From the NCBI GenBank assembly GCA_963797485.1, contig CAWCPF010000002.1, positions 186,001-250,000 on the forward strand: DNA of 64,000 nucleotides, in the 5' to 3' direction. Position numbers and translations under genes: made by a program. The number at the start of each line of letters is the position of its first letter. Position 1 is the first letter of the stretch. The DNA is from CAWAND01 sp963797485. GTDB taxonomy: Bacteria; Chloroflexota; Anaerolineae; Anaerolineales; E44-bin32. Positions 55,442 through 64,000 of this stretch are shown here, one piece after another. The notes beneath the pieces were generated by a model. That model saw only the letters and a program-made list of their open reading frames with translations, made no database searches and was not told the DNA's origin.

Positions 55442-57691
55442 TTAGTGTCCGTTGATCCCTCCAAACCCATGGCCGTGGCCGCCGCCATGACCATGCCCGT
55501 TTCCGTTGCCGTTGCCACCACCATGCCCATGCCCGTGGGGCAGGCTGGACCCATGCCTGTGGCCGTGGTGGTTGCCTTTGCCGTGTTCACCATCGTCGTT
55601 CTTCAAGATGAAGCCGAAGGTGTAGTCGGCATACCCAGTGAAATCTTCGGGGGCATCGAAGGTCACCAGCATGGCCACATCGGAGTGGTCATTCAGCAGC
55701 TTCCGGATGTTGGCCACGCCATCCTCCGTCATGTGATTGAGCCGGAAGGAGGCGATCTTGTAGGAGGTGTTGTTCCCGGTCTTCTTGAATCCAACAAAGG
55801 TCACGTTGAAGTCGTTGTTGATCGGGAGGATTTCGGTGATGTCTTTGAACACCGAGGCATCCGTACCGTCGGAGATCGGGTTGCCGTCGACGGCCACGTT
55901 GTCCACCAGCCAACCGGGCGCGGTGAACGACCAGTCGGTCACATACCGGAACGCCACCAGGATGTCCTGGCCCGAGTAGGCACTCAGGTCGAAGCTCTCA
56001 TTCAACCAACCTTCGGCATCACTCCCGGGGTAGTCCCCGCTGAAGCCGGTGAAGCCGGGCAGGTTTGCCACGACCTTGGGATGCGCGTCCGGATCATGCA
56101 CGTCGGTTGTGTCGCCGTTGGCCAGGCTGGTCCAGGTGTTGCCGCCATCGGTCGAGACCTGCACGAACCCGAAATCCCAGAACTGCTCGATATCGAAGAA
56201 CGTGTCGAAGCTCAGTGTTCCGCCGCCGGTGGTCTCAAAGATCGCCCAGTTGTCGAGCAGATCCCCGGCGCCGCTGAACAGCTCCTCGCCGTCGGATGTC
56301 CAGGCCGTCGGGAAGGACGTGTAGTCCAGGCCGTTGAATTCAAAGCCCAAGACATCTTTGGTGCTGTGACCGTCCAGATAGCTGTCGATCCACAGGTAGT
56401 CCGTCCCCCAGGGTGGTGCCCCCGGGGTGTCGTAGGCCTCCGGATTGGGGGCATCCGGCGTCCCCATGTCGGCATGGAAGTCGACTTCGTCGAAGTTGTA
56501 CCTTCCGCCGGCCTTCTTCGAGTCGAGCAGCATGGCCACCGAGAAGTCATGATAGACATCCGCAAAGGTCTTCTTGATATGGTGCGCCTTCAGGGTGTTG
56601 TTGATCCCGGTGATCCCATTGCCTTGTTCGTGGAACAGATCGCGCGTGAACTGCTCGCCGAACTGCTCGTACATATACAGTTCGAACAGGGCCGCTTGCC
56701 CGTAGTCGGTCAGGATCTCCAGGTCACCCTGGTCTCCCCACACGGTCAGCGAGTTCTCGGGGTTGCTGGCGCCGGCGTCGAGGTGGCTTTGATTGGCGAC
56801 GCCGTAGCCGACGAGGAATTCGGCGAAGTCGGACATGCCTTCGTTGATGAAGTTCTCCTCGTCCGGATCGTAGTCTGAGTGCAGCAAGTGCTGGTACTCA
56901 TGCGCAAAGACGCCTTCGTACAGGAAGGGGCGCGGGGGATGATCCGGATCGTCCGCCGGCGGATTGGCGCCCGTGCGGTGCTCCCAATCGTAGGCGTCGA
57001 TGGTCATCGCATTGCGGTCGAAGTTGGCCTCAGCGTGGGGGAAAAGAAGCCAGCGATGTAGATCGGGTAGGTGTAATCGAAGAAGTTCTCATCTTCGACA
57101 TTCTCGACCAGCACGATCTGGCGTCCCTGGCTGTCGGCGTAATAGTCGTCCGGCAGCCCGAGCAAACCGGGAAGGATGGCGCTGCTCCCGTCATGCAAGT
57201 CCGGGGTGCCAAAGAACTCGGTCTCCTGGGGGTACATGTTGTTGTCGAACTGGTCCAGCATGTACTGCGCTTGCTCGCAGGTGATGGCGGGGGTTGCCCT
57301 GGGATCGCCATCGGGCCAACTCAGGTCCGCCTGCACCCAGACCTGAGACTGATCGGTCTCGGCCGCCAGCAGGAACACGTCAACAAAGTAGAAATCCATC
57401 GGCATCGTCCAGCCCCAGCCAGTATTTCGCATCGGTGGCGCAATCCGCGTAGGGTGTTCCGGCCACGGCCGCCAGGGCGGCATCTTCGCCGGCCTGGATT
57501 TCCTCCGCGGATCCGGGCGCCGTGGACCGATCGATGTGGGATGCCGTCGGTTCCCAACCCCGCACATCGGCGCTGATGTCCACAGGCTCATAGTTAGGCA
57601 GCTTTGGGGCGGCGCTGGCCACGCCGACCGTCCCCACCTGCCCTAGCAGGAAAGCCAGAGCGAATCCTGCTCGAAGAAGTCTGGATTTCAC
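55442..57691 (-). CDS. Secreted M6-like (immune inhibitor A type) metalloprotease with His/Gly-rich tail (two indels)
   Basis: About 745 residues after repair near 57405 and 57005. Signal peptide (LLRAGFALAFLLGQVGTVGVASA), then a catalytic region with EGVFAHEYQHLLHSDYDPDEENFINEGMSDF, where HEYQH is HExxH and a downstream Glu completes the zinc site. A jelly-roll region (SDAEGWLNESFDLSAYSGQDILVAFRY, PGWLVDNVAVDG) is typical of immune inhibitor A proteins. The last 55 residues are almost only Gly, His and Asn, a possible zinc-capture tail. Exported protease; substrate unknown. Confidence 0.85.
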
Positions 57692-58308
57692 GGTTATCTC
57701 CCTCCCAGAAGCTCTACGGTCCGAAAGATTGACGATGAATCAAACGAGTTGCGTGGCGCCCAGGGCACCTCCTGTTCCCGCTCCGGCATATGCAAGGACT
57801 CCGGTCGAAATCACCCGGACCAGACGATGAACGCCTGGACCCGCAATAGGCGACCCGCCCGCAAGATGGCCAGGTCTGTCGCTCAGATGGGTCTGAGAAT
57901 TGGTCGGTTGTCGATGCAGCTTGGATCTTCGCGACGATGCTTCCGGAGGGTGTGCCTAAGGCACCAAGATCCCCCACGGCATGGGCGCCCAACACCCAGG
58001 CCGGCGGCGCCGCACAGCCTCGGCGACCCCCCGGAGAACACGCACAGCGGAGGCTCCCAGTCCCCCGCTGTTCAACATTTGTACCTTATTTGACTCAACC
58101 GTAACTCAACTTCTGAGGTTCTGGTTGGCATGACGGGAGTCCGTTTGAGCGGCCCCTGAGAGTTTGGCGCCCGGCAGGACATGATCGGCCAAACACGAGC
58201 CTGCAGGCCGTCCATGGCGCGGGTGGCCGGGCCAAAGGCGCGCCGGAAAACCACGGGGGCGGCAGAAGGTCTGCCGCCCCCGAGTAGGTTCACGAACTTG
58301 GGTTGGGT
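57692..58308. other. Long non-coding region upstream of the metalloprotease
   Basis: About 600 bases. No supported gene on either strand; open frames lack family features. On the minus strand it has several possible stems (GTGCC TTA GGCAC near 57950; GGCGCC inverted copies near 57980-58015). It may be a structured 5' leader of the protease gene. The left terminator arm of the next gene is at 58248-58281. Confidence 0.45.
58248..58281 (-). terminator. Rho-independent terminator
   Basis: Twelve-base stem GGGGGCGGCAGA / TCTGCCGCCCCC with an AGG loop, then GTGGTTTTCC on the minus strand. It ends the gene at 58309-58635. Confidence 0.8.
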
Positions 58309-58635
58309 CTACTTCATGACCGTCTTGGCCGGCTCGCTGGAGGCCATCGACGGCGCACTGGTGGAGCTGCTGGACCGGCTGCGCATACCCCAGATCAACA
58401 AAGCCAGGCCGGCGCCGAGGCCAAATCCGCCGATGGTGGCGCTGCCGCTCACCCAATGCCCGAGCAAGGCGAAGACGCCCAACAGTCCCAGGAAGGCGCC
58501 CAGGGCAAACTGCCAGCTGCCGCGGTGGTCGTCAAACGAGCGCAGTGTGAACCAGCCCACGCCAATCCCGAAGACGAAGGCACCCAGGGCCCGCAGCACC
58601 AAACCTAGAATATTGAAAATCGACAGGATATCCAT
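58309..58635 (-). CDS. Small membrane protein, unknown function
   Basis: 108 residues with three hydrophobic segments (ILGLVLRALGAFVFGIGVGWF, FALGAFLGLLGVFALLGHWV, IGGFGLGAGLALLIWGM) and a Ser-rich cytoplasmic tail. AGGAGGGAG lies upstream of the ATG. It is monocistronic with its own terminator. Not assigned to a family. Confidence 0.7.
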   Translation of the reverse strand: MDILSIFNILGLVLRALGAFVFGIGVGWFTLRSFDDHRGSWQFALGAFLGLLGVFALLGHWVSGSATIGGFGLGAGLALLIWGMRSRSSSSTSAPSMASSEPAKTVMK

Positions 58636-58775
58636 GCTGTTCCAACTCCCTCCTCTGAAGTGAGACTTGTATGAACCGCGACCGTCATCGCGGTCCGTAG
58701 AAGTTAGTTGGCCCGCACCTCGACGGGCACCGGCCCGGGTGGTACTATCCAGATTGCCAAGTGAGGTTTCCGACG

Positions 58776-58904
58776 ATGGCTCGAAAAGACAACCCCGGCC
58801 GCCAATCCAAGAAACGCCCCCGTACGAGCTGGTCTCAGATTCTCTTCACCGTGATGGCCCTGATCGTAATCGCCGCCTTCGTGCTCAGCCTGCTCGCCAA
58901 CTAG
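58776..58904 (+). CDS. 42-residue single-pass membrane protein
   Basis: A short gene with ATG at 58776 and TAG at 58902-58904. The protein has a basic N-terminus (MARKDNPGRQSKKRPRTSW) and one strong membrane helix (ILFTVMALIVIAAFVLSLL). TACTAT at 58743-58748 is a plausible -10 box. It is the sort of small membrane protein easily missed by gene callers. Function unknown. Confidence 0.6.
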   Translation: MARKDNPGRQSKKRPRTSWSQILFTVMALIVIAAFVLSLLAN

Positions 58905-58966
58905 GCCTGCGCCCATCGCATCCCCGGTGAGCGACCCCGGCCGGTCAAGCTTTGGCACACCGGGAT

Positions 58967-59245
58967 CTACCCGAACGAGAAGAACATCGAAACCAGCGAA
59001 AGCAACCCGGCCACGAAGTAACCCACCATGGCCACCCGGTTCTGCGAGCGCATGACGGCGTTGGTGGCATCGATGTACTGGTTGAAATCGTGCACGAAGT
59101 CCTTCAGCTGGTCCCCCGTGCCCTCGGTCTCCCGCATGCGGAACGTGCGTGCCAGACCCTGGGACAGGCGCCAGTGCTGATAGGCAAACGTGAAAAAGAT
59201 GGCGGCGAACAGAAGCCAAATCGGATAGAAATCGTGAACCTGCAT
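58967..59245 (-). CDS. Small membrane protein with central coiled coil
   Basis: 92 residues from ATG 59245, with AGGAGG upstream. An N-terminal helix (YPIWLLFAAIFFTFAYQHW), a charged central part (MRETEGTGDQLKDFVHDFNQYIDATNAVMRSQ) and a C-terminal helix (AMVGYFVAGLLSLVSMFFSF). Unassigned. Confidence 0.65.
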   Translation of the reverse strand: MQVHDFYPIWLLFAAIFFTFAYQHWRLSQGLARTFRMRETEGTGDQLKDFVHDFNQYIDATNAVMRSQNRVAMVGYFVAGLLSLVSMFFSFG

Positions 59246-59610
59246 GAGAGTGCCTCCTGGAACCCGGTCAGTTTGGATAGGCAGGTTTAGCCCTGGGTCC
59301 GGCACCCAAACCGCAGGCCGCGTTGTTGGGTCCGCCTGCCTGGCTCTTGAGCCTGTGGCGTGGCACAGGATACATTAGAACCCCGCAGGCGGCAATGACC
59401 CCCAATTCCCCCGCCCTTGCAGGGACGGGCGCCGTCCGGCGGCCGCAAGGCGTCGCCCAGCACACGCTCTCAATAGGACCCATCTCCCAGGCGCCGGAAG
59501 TAACGCCCGTCCCTGGCCGACGTTTTCTTGGTCACAGCCAAGAGCATTAGAGTGCAGCCGGTGAATTGAGACAATTCTGCAAGTGCCCTGTAAGGTCGTC
59601 GGAAGCCCGG
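59246..59610. other. Intergenic region
   Basis: No supported gene in about 365 bases. It would hold the promoter of the minus-strand gene at 58967-59245. Otherwise GC-rich with no clear motif. Confidence 0.4.
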
Positions 59611-59639
59611 TTGTGCTAACCTTCAGTCACAGCTACATA
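59611..59639 (+). promoter_or_regulatory. Promoter of the Flp pilin gene
   Basis: TTGTGC (59611-59616), 17-base spacer, TACATA (59634-59639), about 60 bases before the pilin start. Confidence 0.55.
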
Positions 59640-59697
59640 AACAAAACCGGTCCGCAAGGCCCGGTCGAATTCTAAAACAGGAAGGAGGTGAAACCAG

Positions 59698-59844
59698 ATG
59701 CTATACGCGCCGAAAGAAAGAGGTCAGGGTTTGGTAGAGTACGCGTTGATCCTCGTTTTGGTCGCTGTTGTCGTGATTGTGATTTTGGCTCTGCTTGGCC
59801 CGGCGATCGGCAACGTCTTCAGCAATATCGTTAGCAACATCTAG
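59698..59844 (+). CDS. Flp/Fap-type pilin
   Basis: 48 residues: short basic leader, then GQGLVEYALILVLVAVVVIVILALLG. The G-Q-G-L-V-E-Y-A motif is the prepilin peptidase site and start of the pilus helix (Glu at position 5) of type IVb Flp pilins. GGAAGGAGGTG lies upstream of the ATG. No tad/cpa assembly genes are in the window, so this copy is away from its machinery. Confidence 0.88.
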   Translation: MLYAPKERGQGLVEYALILVLVAVVVIVILALLGPAIGNVFSNIVSNI

Positions 59845-59893
59845 TCCGACGCGTCGTATCCGGGAGGTCTCACCTCCCGCCTGACAAGAAGAC

Positions 59894-59926
59894 AGCCCTA
59901 TCAAGCGATAGGGCTCTTCTTCTTTA
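59894..59926 (+). terminator. Rho-independent terminator of the pilin gene
   Basis: Nine-base stem AGCCCTATC / GATAGGGCT with a four-base loop and a CTTCTTCTTT tail. Confidence 0.85.
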
Positions 59927-59945
59927 AGCGGCCGGCCGCGCCAGA

Positions 59946-62900
59946 CTACTTGGGAAATCGGGTCAACACCGTGGCCGGGGAGGGCACCTGAAGCCGCGAT
60001 CCGATGTCGACGGATTGGCCATCTTTGGCGACCAATCCGCCCTGGAAGATCCCCAAGTGGGTGTCCGGGGCGGTGGAGTCCATATCGACATACGCCTGGC
60101 CGAGCAGGTAGCCGTCCGAATCGACGGCGCAGGATGTGACCTTCCCCACGACGCGCCCACGATGATCGACCACCGGATCCCCGTAGTGCGCCATGCGCAC
60201 GCCCTTATCATCGAAGCGGAAGCGGACGACTTCGCCCCGGCGTTCGTGCTCCTGTGCCAGGAACGCGCTGCGCCCGGCGAACCACGGCTTATAGGTCTTG
60301 ACATAAGCGCCAAACCCGGCATGGCCAACGCCGAGACCCATCTCCCCGGCCATCTCGTGACCGTACAGGGGCAGCCCGGCTTCCGTCCGCAGCGAATCGC
60401 GAGCCCCCAGACCCACCGGCTTCAGACCCATCGGATGTCCGGTTTTCAGGATTGCTTCCCACAAAGCCGGGCTCGCGTCCGGATGCACGAAAAGCTCATA
60501 CGCCGTGCGCTCACCGGTATAGCCGGTCCGGCTGACCACCAGATCGAACTTGCCAAAGCGGCCTTCCATCACGCCGGCCCACTTCAGCCCGCTCAGCCTC
60601 TCCGCCGAAGCGTCGTCGGTCCCCAGGCCCAGCAAGATGTCCCGGCTGCGGGGGCCCTGCAGGGCCAGGTCGACGCGCATGTCGCCGCGCGGCATCGGGC
60701 AGGCGCAGGTTGCGCAGGCGGCAGTGGCGCCCAAGGGCCAGCGCCCACGGCCGGGCTTCGTCGATCCGGGCGGAACCGCTCTGCACCGCCTGGAGCCAGG
60801 CCCAATCCTTGTCATCATTGGAGGCGTTGACCACTATCATGTAGGTTTCGGCGCCCCGGCGGTAGATCATCAGGTCATCGAGCACGTGCCCATCCGGGTC
60901 CATCAAATGTGTGTAATGCAACTCGCCGATCTCGAGCTTGGCCACGTCGTTGCCGACGACGCTATCCAGGAACGCAGCCGCGCCGCTGCCCTCGGCCTGG
61001 TAGACGCCCATGTGGCTGACATCGAACAAGCCGGCCGCATGGCGCACGGCTAGATGCTCCTCGACCACCGACGTGTACCAAACCGGCATTTCCCAGCCGG
61101 CGAAGGGGACCATCTTGGCGCCCAGGGACTTGTGGGCTTCGAACAGCGCCGTCCGGCGCAGAGTCTCGGGCTCGGCGTCGTCCCAGGCGAAGGCCGGGAG
61201 CGGATCGCCTTCATCGGCTGGGTTCACGCCGATGTACCAGGGCTTGTCGGTCCCGTCGGCTATCTGCTTGGGCGCGCCGTCCTTGGCCGGACCGGCGTCG
61301 CTGACGACCACCGGCCCGGGCAGTTTTCGCTCCAGGTCTGCCGGATCGAAAGCCACAAAGCCGTCGGAGAGATCGCGCAGCCAGGTTGACAGACGCGGCA
61401 CGGCTTCGGCGGGGACGGCCAGGGACCACACCGAGCCGTCCTTGGGCCGGGTCAGGCTGGCCTCGATCAACTGGCCCCCGGCGTCTACGCGTACACGACA
61501 GTTTCCCCGGGCGCCAGCTCGTCCGCCCGGGCCGTGGTGGCCCAGGTCAGGAATTCGCCTGCCTCCGGTCCGTCGATCTGGATCGCCTGTCGCCCCTTCC
61601 CCGGAACGGGGTCATCCAAATAGTAAAAATGAGGGTAGCCATGTTCCCCCGGCTGGGTATCGATACCGGCAGCCTGAGCGAGATCGCGCACGCGCAGGCG
61701 AACATCGTTCAGGACCTCGAAATCGACCTTGGCCCGGGCCGAGCCTCCCTTGCGGCCGCCCGAGGCATACGGCAGGCAGGCCTTGAGCACACGGGCAATC
61801 AGCCGGCCCACTTCCCGGCTGCCATCCGCGTCGAAGCCGCGCTGCGTGATCCAGGGCGTCCCCAGCCGGATGCCGGAGGGGTTAAAGAGCCGAGCGGTCC
61901 CCAGGGATCGTCTGGCGGTTCACGACCAGCCCGGCCAGATCCAGGATGCGGGCCGCCAGATCCCCGGAGAGTGCCGTGCCGTCTTCCCCGGTCACCGACT
62001 TGCAGTCGACGTTGGTGAGATGGGTGTCGGTCCCCCCGAACGGAATGCGCAGGCCTTCGCCCGCCAGGGCTTCGGTCATAGCCACACAGTTGGTGACGAT
62101 CTGATGCTGGAGTGTCTTGAATGCCTGCGAGGCGGCGAGTTTGAAGGCCACCGCCTGCGCGGCGATGGTGCTGATATGCGGTCCACCCTGCTCGCCCGGA
62201 AACACGGCCCGATCGATGGCGCGCGCCAGCTTGGGCGACGCCGTCAGGATCACCGCCCCGCGCGGACCACACAAGGACTTATGGGTGGTGAAGGTGATCA
62301 CGTCGGCGAAGCCAACTGGCGATGGGTAGGCTCCGGCGGCCACCAGTCCGGCCACGTGGGCGATGTCGGCCAACAGGTACGCGCCCACCTCGTCGGCGAT
62401 GGCGCGGAAGGCGGCCCAGTCCACAGCCCAGGCGTACGACGAGAACCCGGCGATGATCATCTTGGGCTGGTGCTCGCGGGCCACGGCCCCGACCTGGTCG
62501 TAGTCGATCCTTTCCGTCTCGGGATCGACGGTGTAGTGCACGGCATGGAAGTACTTGCCCGACCGGTTGACCGGCGAACCATGGGTGAGATGGCCGCCGT
62601 GGAGCAGGTTCATGCCCATCACGGTGTCGCCCGGCTCGAGCAGCGCGTGGTATACGGCGTTGTTGGCCGGGGCGCCAGAGAGGGCCTGGACGTTGACGTA
62701 CAGGTTGTCGGCCGACACCCCGTTGGCGGCGAAGACCTCGGCGCAGCGCCGGCGGGCCAAGGACTCAACCAGATCCACGTATTCGACGCCCTTGTAGTAG
62801 CGTGGATCCGAGTAGCGGCGGTAGTGCGCCAGGCGCGCCGGGATGTCCAGCAGCTCGGACTCGGTCATCCGGCGTGTGTCCTCATCCGGATAACCCTCGG

Positions 62901-63072
62901 CGTAGATGTTGTTAAAGGGCGTCCCGAGCACGTCAAGCACGGCCCTGGGGGCACTGCTCTCGGATGGGATCAGGATCAGCTTGCGGTACTGGCGCTCGGT
63001 TTCGAACTCGATGATGTCGGCCACAGCCGGATCGAGCTCGGCCAGGCTCCCGCGGATCAGGAAATCAGGCAT
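59946..63072 (-). CDS. Serine hydroxymethyltransferase joined to GcvT aminomethyltransferase (GlyA-GcvT chain, three indels)
   Basis: The first part, from ATG 63072 (PDFLIRGSLAELDP), is SHMT: LILIPSESSAP, ADIAHVAGLVAAGAYPSP and PLP-lysine block FTTHKSLCGPRGAV. After a break near 61905, the SHMT tail continues (FNPSGIRLGTPWITQRGF) and runs on through about 100 residues of linker (LRVRDLAQAAGIDTQPGEHGYPHFYYLDD, AIQIDGPEAGEFL). A break near 61492 (one missing C) joins it to GcvT: SLGAKMVPFAGWEMPVWY, LFDVSHMGVYQAEG, SRTGYTGERTAYELF. A third break is near 60710. No start signal is seen between the two enzymes, so a fused protein of about 1,040 residues is likely. It would couple serine-glycine exchange to glycine cleavage on folate. 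Confidence 0.8.
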
Positions 63073-63207
63073 GCAGGGCTCCAAGAGGGACGTTGCCATT
63101 TGCCGGGAGGACTGCGCCTCGACCGGCACCGGGTTGCGTCTGGATTGTATTCCGCGGCCATGGAGGGGTCAAGCAATGGCCCAGCCGGTCCGCTTCGTCC
63201 GGCTGGC

Positions 63208-63225
63208 TTGTGAATTCCTTCACAA
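63208..63225. promoter_or_regulatory. Rex-type operator
   Basis: TTGTGAATTCCTTCACAA, identical to 48844-48861. It lies 136 bases upstream of the glyA-gcvT start, between that gene and the peptidase gene on the same strand. Confidence 0.65.
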
Positions 63226-63234
63226 AATGGACGG

Positions 63235-64000
63235 CTAGGGGACGGGCATAGGGCCGCCCTTGTACACCCACAGGTCAAACAGTGCCTGCAGGTCACAGCT
63301 GCAGGTGGCCTCGGCCGAAGCCTGGAAGTCCTGAGACGTGGCCGTGCTGTATCGATACTCCGCGTAGTAAGCTTTGAGGAAGGCGAAGAACGCTTGATCG
63401 CCGATGCGTTGGCGCAGGGCGTCGAAGAACAGTGCGCCTTTCCAGTACACAATCAGGGCGTAGGTGTTTTCATCCGGGTAATCGCCGACACCCAGTCCGA
63501 TGGGCAGATCACCGCGGAAGTAAGGGCCGACCACGGACCGGTAGTGGCTGAGCTCGCCGGTTGCCCGTCCATCCCCCTCGTAATGTTCGAGAAACAGCAC
63601 CGAGGCATAGGTGGCAGCGGCTTCGTCCAGCCAGGGCTGTTCGAGCTGGTCGTCGCCAATCAGGCCGTAGAACCACTGATGTGCCACCTCATGGATGACG
63701 GGGATCTCCAGGTCGGGGGTCCCGACCGTGCCGATGGTCACCAGCCCCGGATATTCGATTCCCCCAAACGCGCCGGGGACGTCGACCACGTCCAGCTCCG
63801 TGTACGGATACGGCCCCACGTCCTGGCTCAGCAGGTCGAGCTGGTCACGCGCCAGCCGGAGCATGCGCGACAGGTCGCTGCGATGCGCCTCCAGTACCCA
63901 GCCCTGGATGGTGACGCCGTCCGCCTGAACCGAACCCTGGACGAAGGGGCCTACGGCAAAGGCAAAATCGCGCACCGGGCCGGTGACATAGCTCACGGTC
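63235..64000 (-). CDS. M1-family (aminopeptidase N-like) metallopeptidase, C-terminal part (cut by window edge)
   Basis: At least 254 residues; the start lies beyond the window. VDVPGAFGGIEYPGLVTIG resembles the GAMEN exopeptidase motif region. IPVIHEVAHQWFYGLIGDDQLEQPWLDEAAATYA contains HExxH plus the downstream zinc-binding Glu (W-x-x-E pattern, here WLDEAAATY). The rest is helical with the family's Tyr block (YWKGALFFDALRQRIG). Probably an exported or surface peptidase; the signal region is not visible. Confidence 0.87.
   Translation of the reverse strand, partial: TVSYVTGPVRDFAFAVGPFVQGSVQADGVTIQGWVLEAHRSDLSRMLRLARDQLDLLSQDVGPYPYTELDVVDVPGAFGGIEYPGLVTIGTVGTPDLEIPVIHEVAHQWFYGLIGDDQLEQPWLDEAAATYASVLFLEHYEGDGRATGELSHYRSVVGPYFRGDLPIGLGVGDYPDENTYALIVYWKGALFFDALRQRIGDQAFFAFLKAYYAEYRYSTATSQDFQASAEATCSCDLQALFDLWVYKGGPMPVP

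Noticed and set aside
57749..58093. 114-residue frame upstream of the metalloprotease
   Set aside because: Composition is Arg/Pro/Ser-rich and unstructured, no ribosome binding site, antisense to the probable leader.
1..64000. CRISPR arrays, insertion-sequence transposases, rRNA genes
   Set aside because: I saw no regularly spaced repeats, no transposase motifs and no rRNA sequence in the window.

Overview
The window is GC-rich bacterial chromosome with one clearly foreign, lower-GC block. Gene content (TPR/GAF-heavy sensor proteins, CapA lipoprotein, NAGPA-SH3 protein, tandem GT39 enzymes, an SHMT-GcvT chain, lipoproteins with a WPDASLGCPRP motif, a DUF6483-like protein, starts close to or without a leader) fits Chloroflexota of the Anaerolineae type. 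That placement is inference; there is no marker rRNA here. Many conserved genes are interrupted by single-base indels, several in short homopolymers, so much of the frameshifting probably reflects assembly or sequencing error. I annotate such loci as one gene and note the break.

Layout. 1-11 kb: end of an acyl-CoA dehydrogenase, a thioredoxin-like protein with an in-frame TGA at the first redox Cys, FtcD, a DUF433/DUF5615-like toxin-antitoxin pair, a CapA lipoprotein, and a TetR-controlled ABC-2 export operon with a readable promoter and operator. 11-17.5 kb: flippase-like membrane protein plus PHP phosphoesterase, lysS, greA, fatty acid hydroxylase, PIG-L deacetylase, hsp20. 17.7-27.2 kb: a signalling operon of four overlapping or adjacent genes (about 2,250-residue TPR-GAF-PAS hybrid kinase, Hpt protein, REC-cyclase, cNMP-SpoIIE phosphatase).

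27.2-36.8 kb: a mosaic island built around tRNA-Lys(UUU). A 55-bp copy of the tRNA promoter and 5' end lies at the left edge, the intact tRNA in the middle, and a 39-bp copy of the tRNA 3' end at the right edge. The left half carries an unrecognised two-gene operon (large membrane protein plus partner). The right half carries an integrase remnant, a retron (promoter, msr-msd-like RNA bounded by a 14-bp a1/a2 repeat, RT fused to a TOPRIM domain) and an HTH/AbiEii-like nucleotidyltransferase pair. This is a small defence island.

36.9-64 kb: three tandem GT39 glycosyltransferases with signs of local rearrangement, a ferric-reductase/ApbE/PepSY-like set beside a two-component system, an NAGPA-SH3 protein, a DUF4173 membrane protein, a second candidate selenoprotein (AhpD-like, CxxU), a luciferase-like oxidoreductase, two paralogous lipoproteins, an M6-like metalloprotease with a His-rich tail, small membrane proteins, an orphan Flp pilin, a GlyA-GcvT chain, and an M1-type peptidase cut by the window edge. 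Two identical Rex-type palindromes occur at 48.8 and 63.2 kb.

The strongest signals are the retron island and the two independent in-frame TGA codons sitting exactly at redox Cys positions, each followed by a hairpin at SECIS distance. Together they suggest that this organism decodes selenocysteine.
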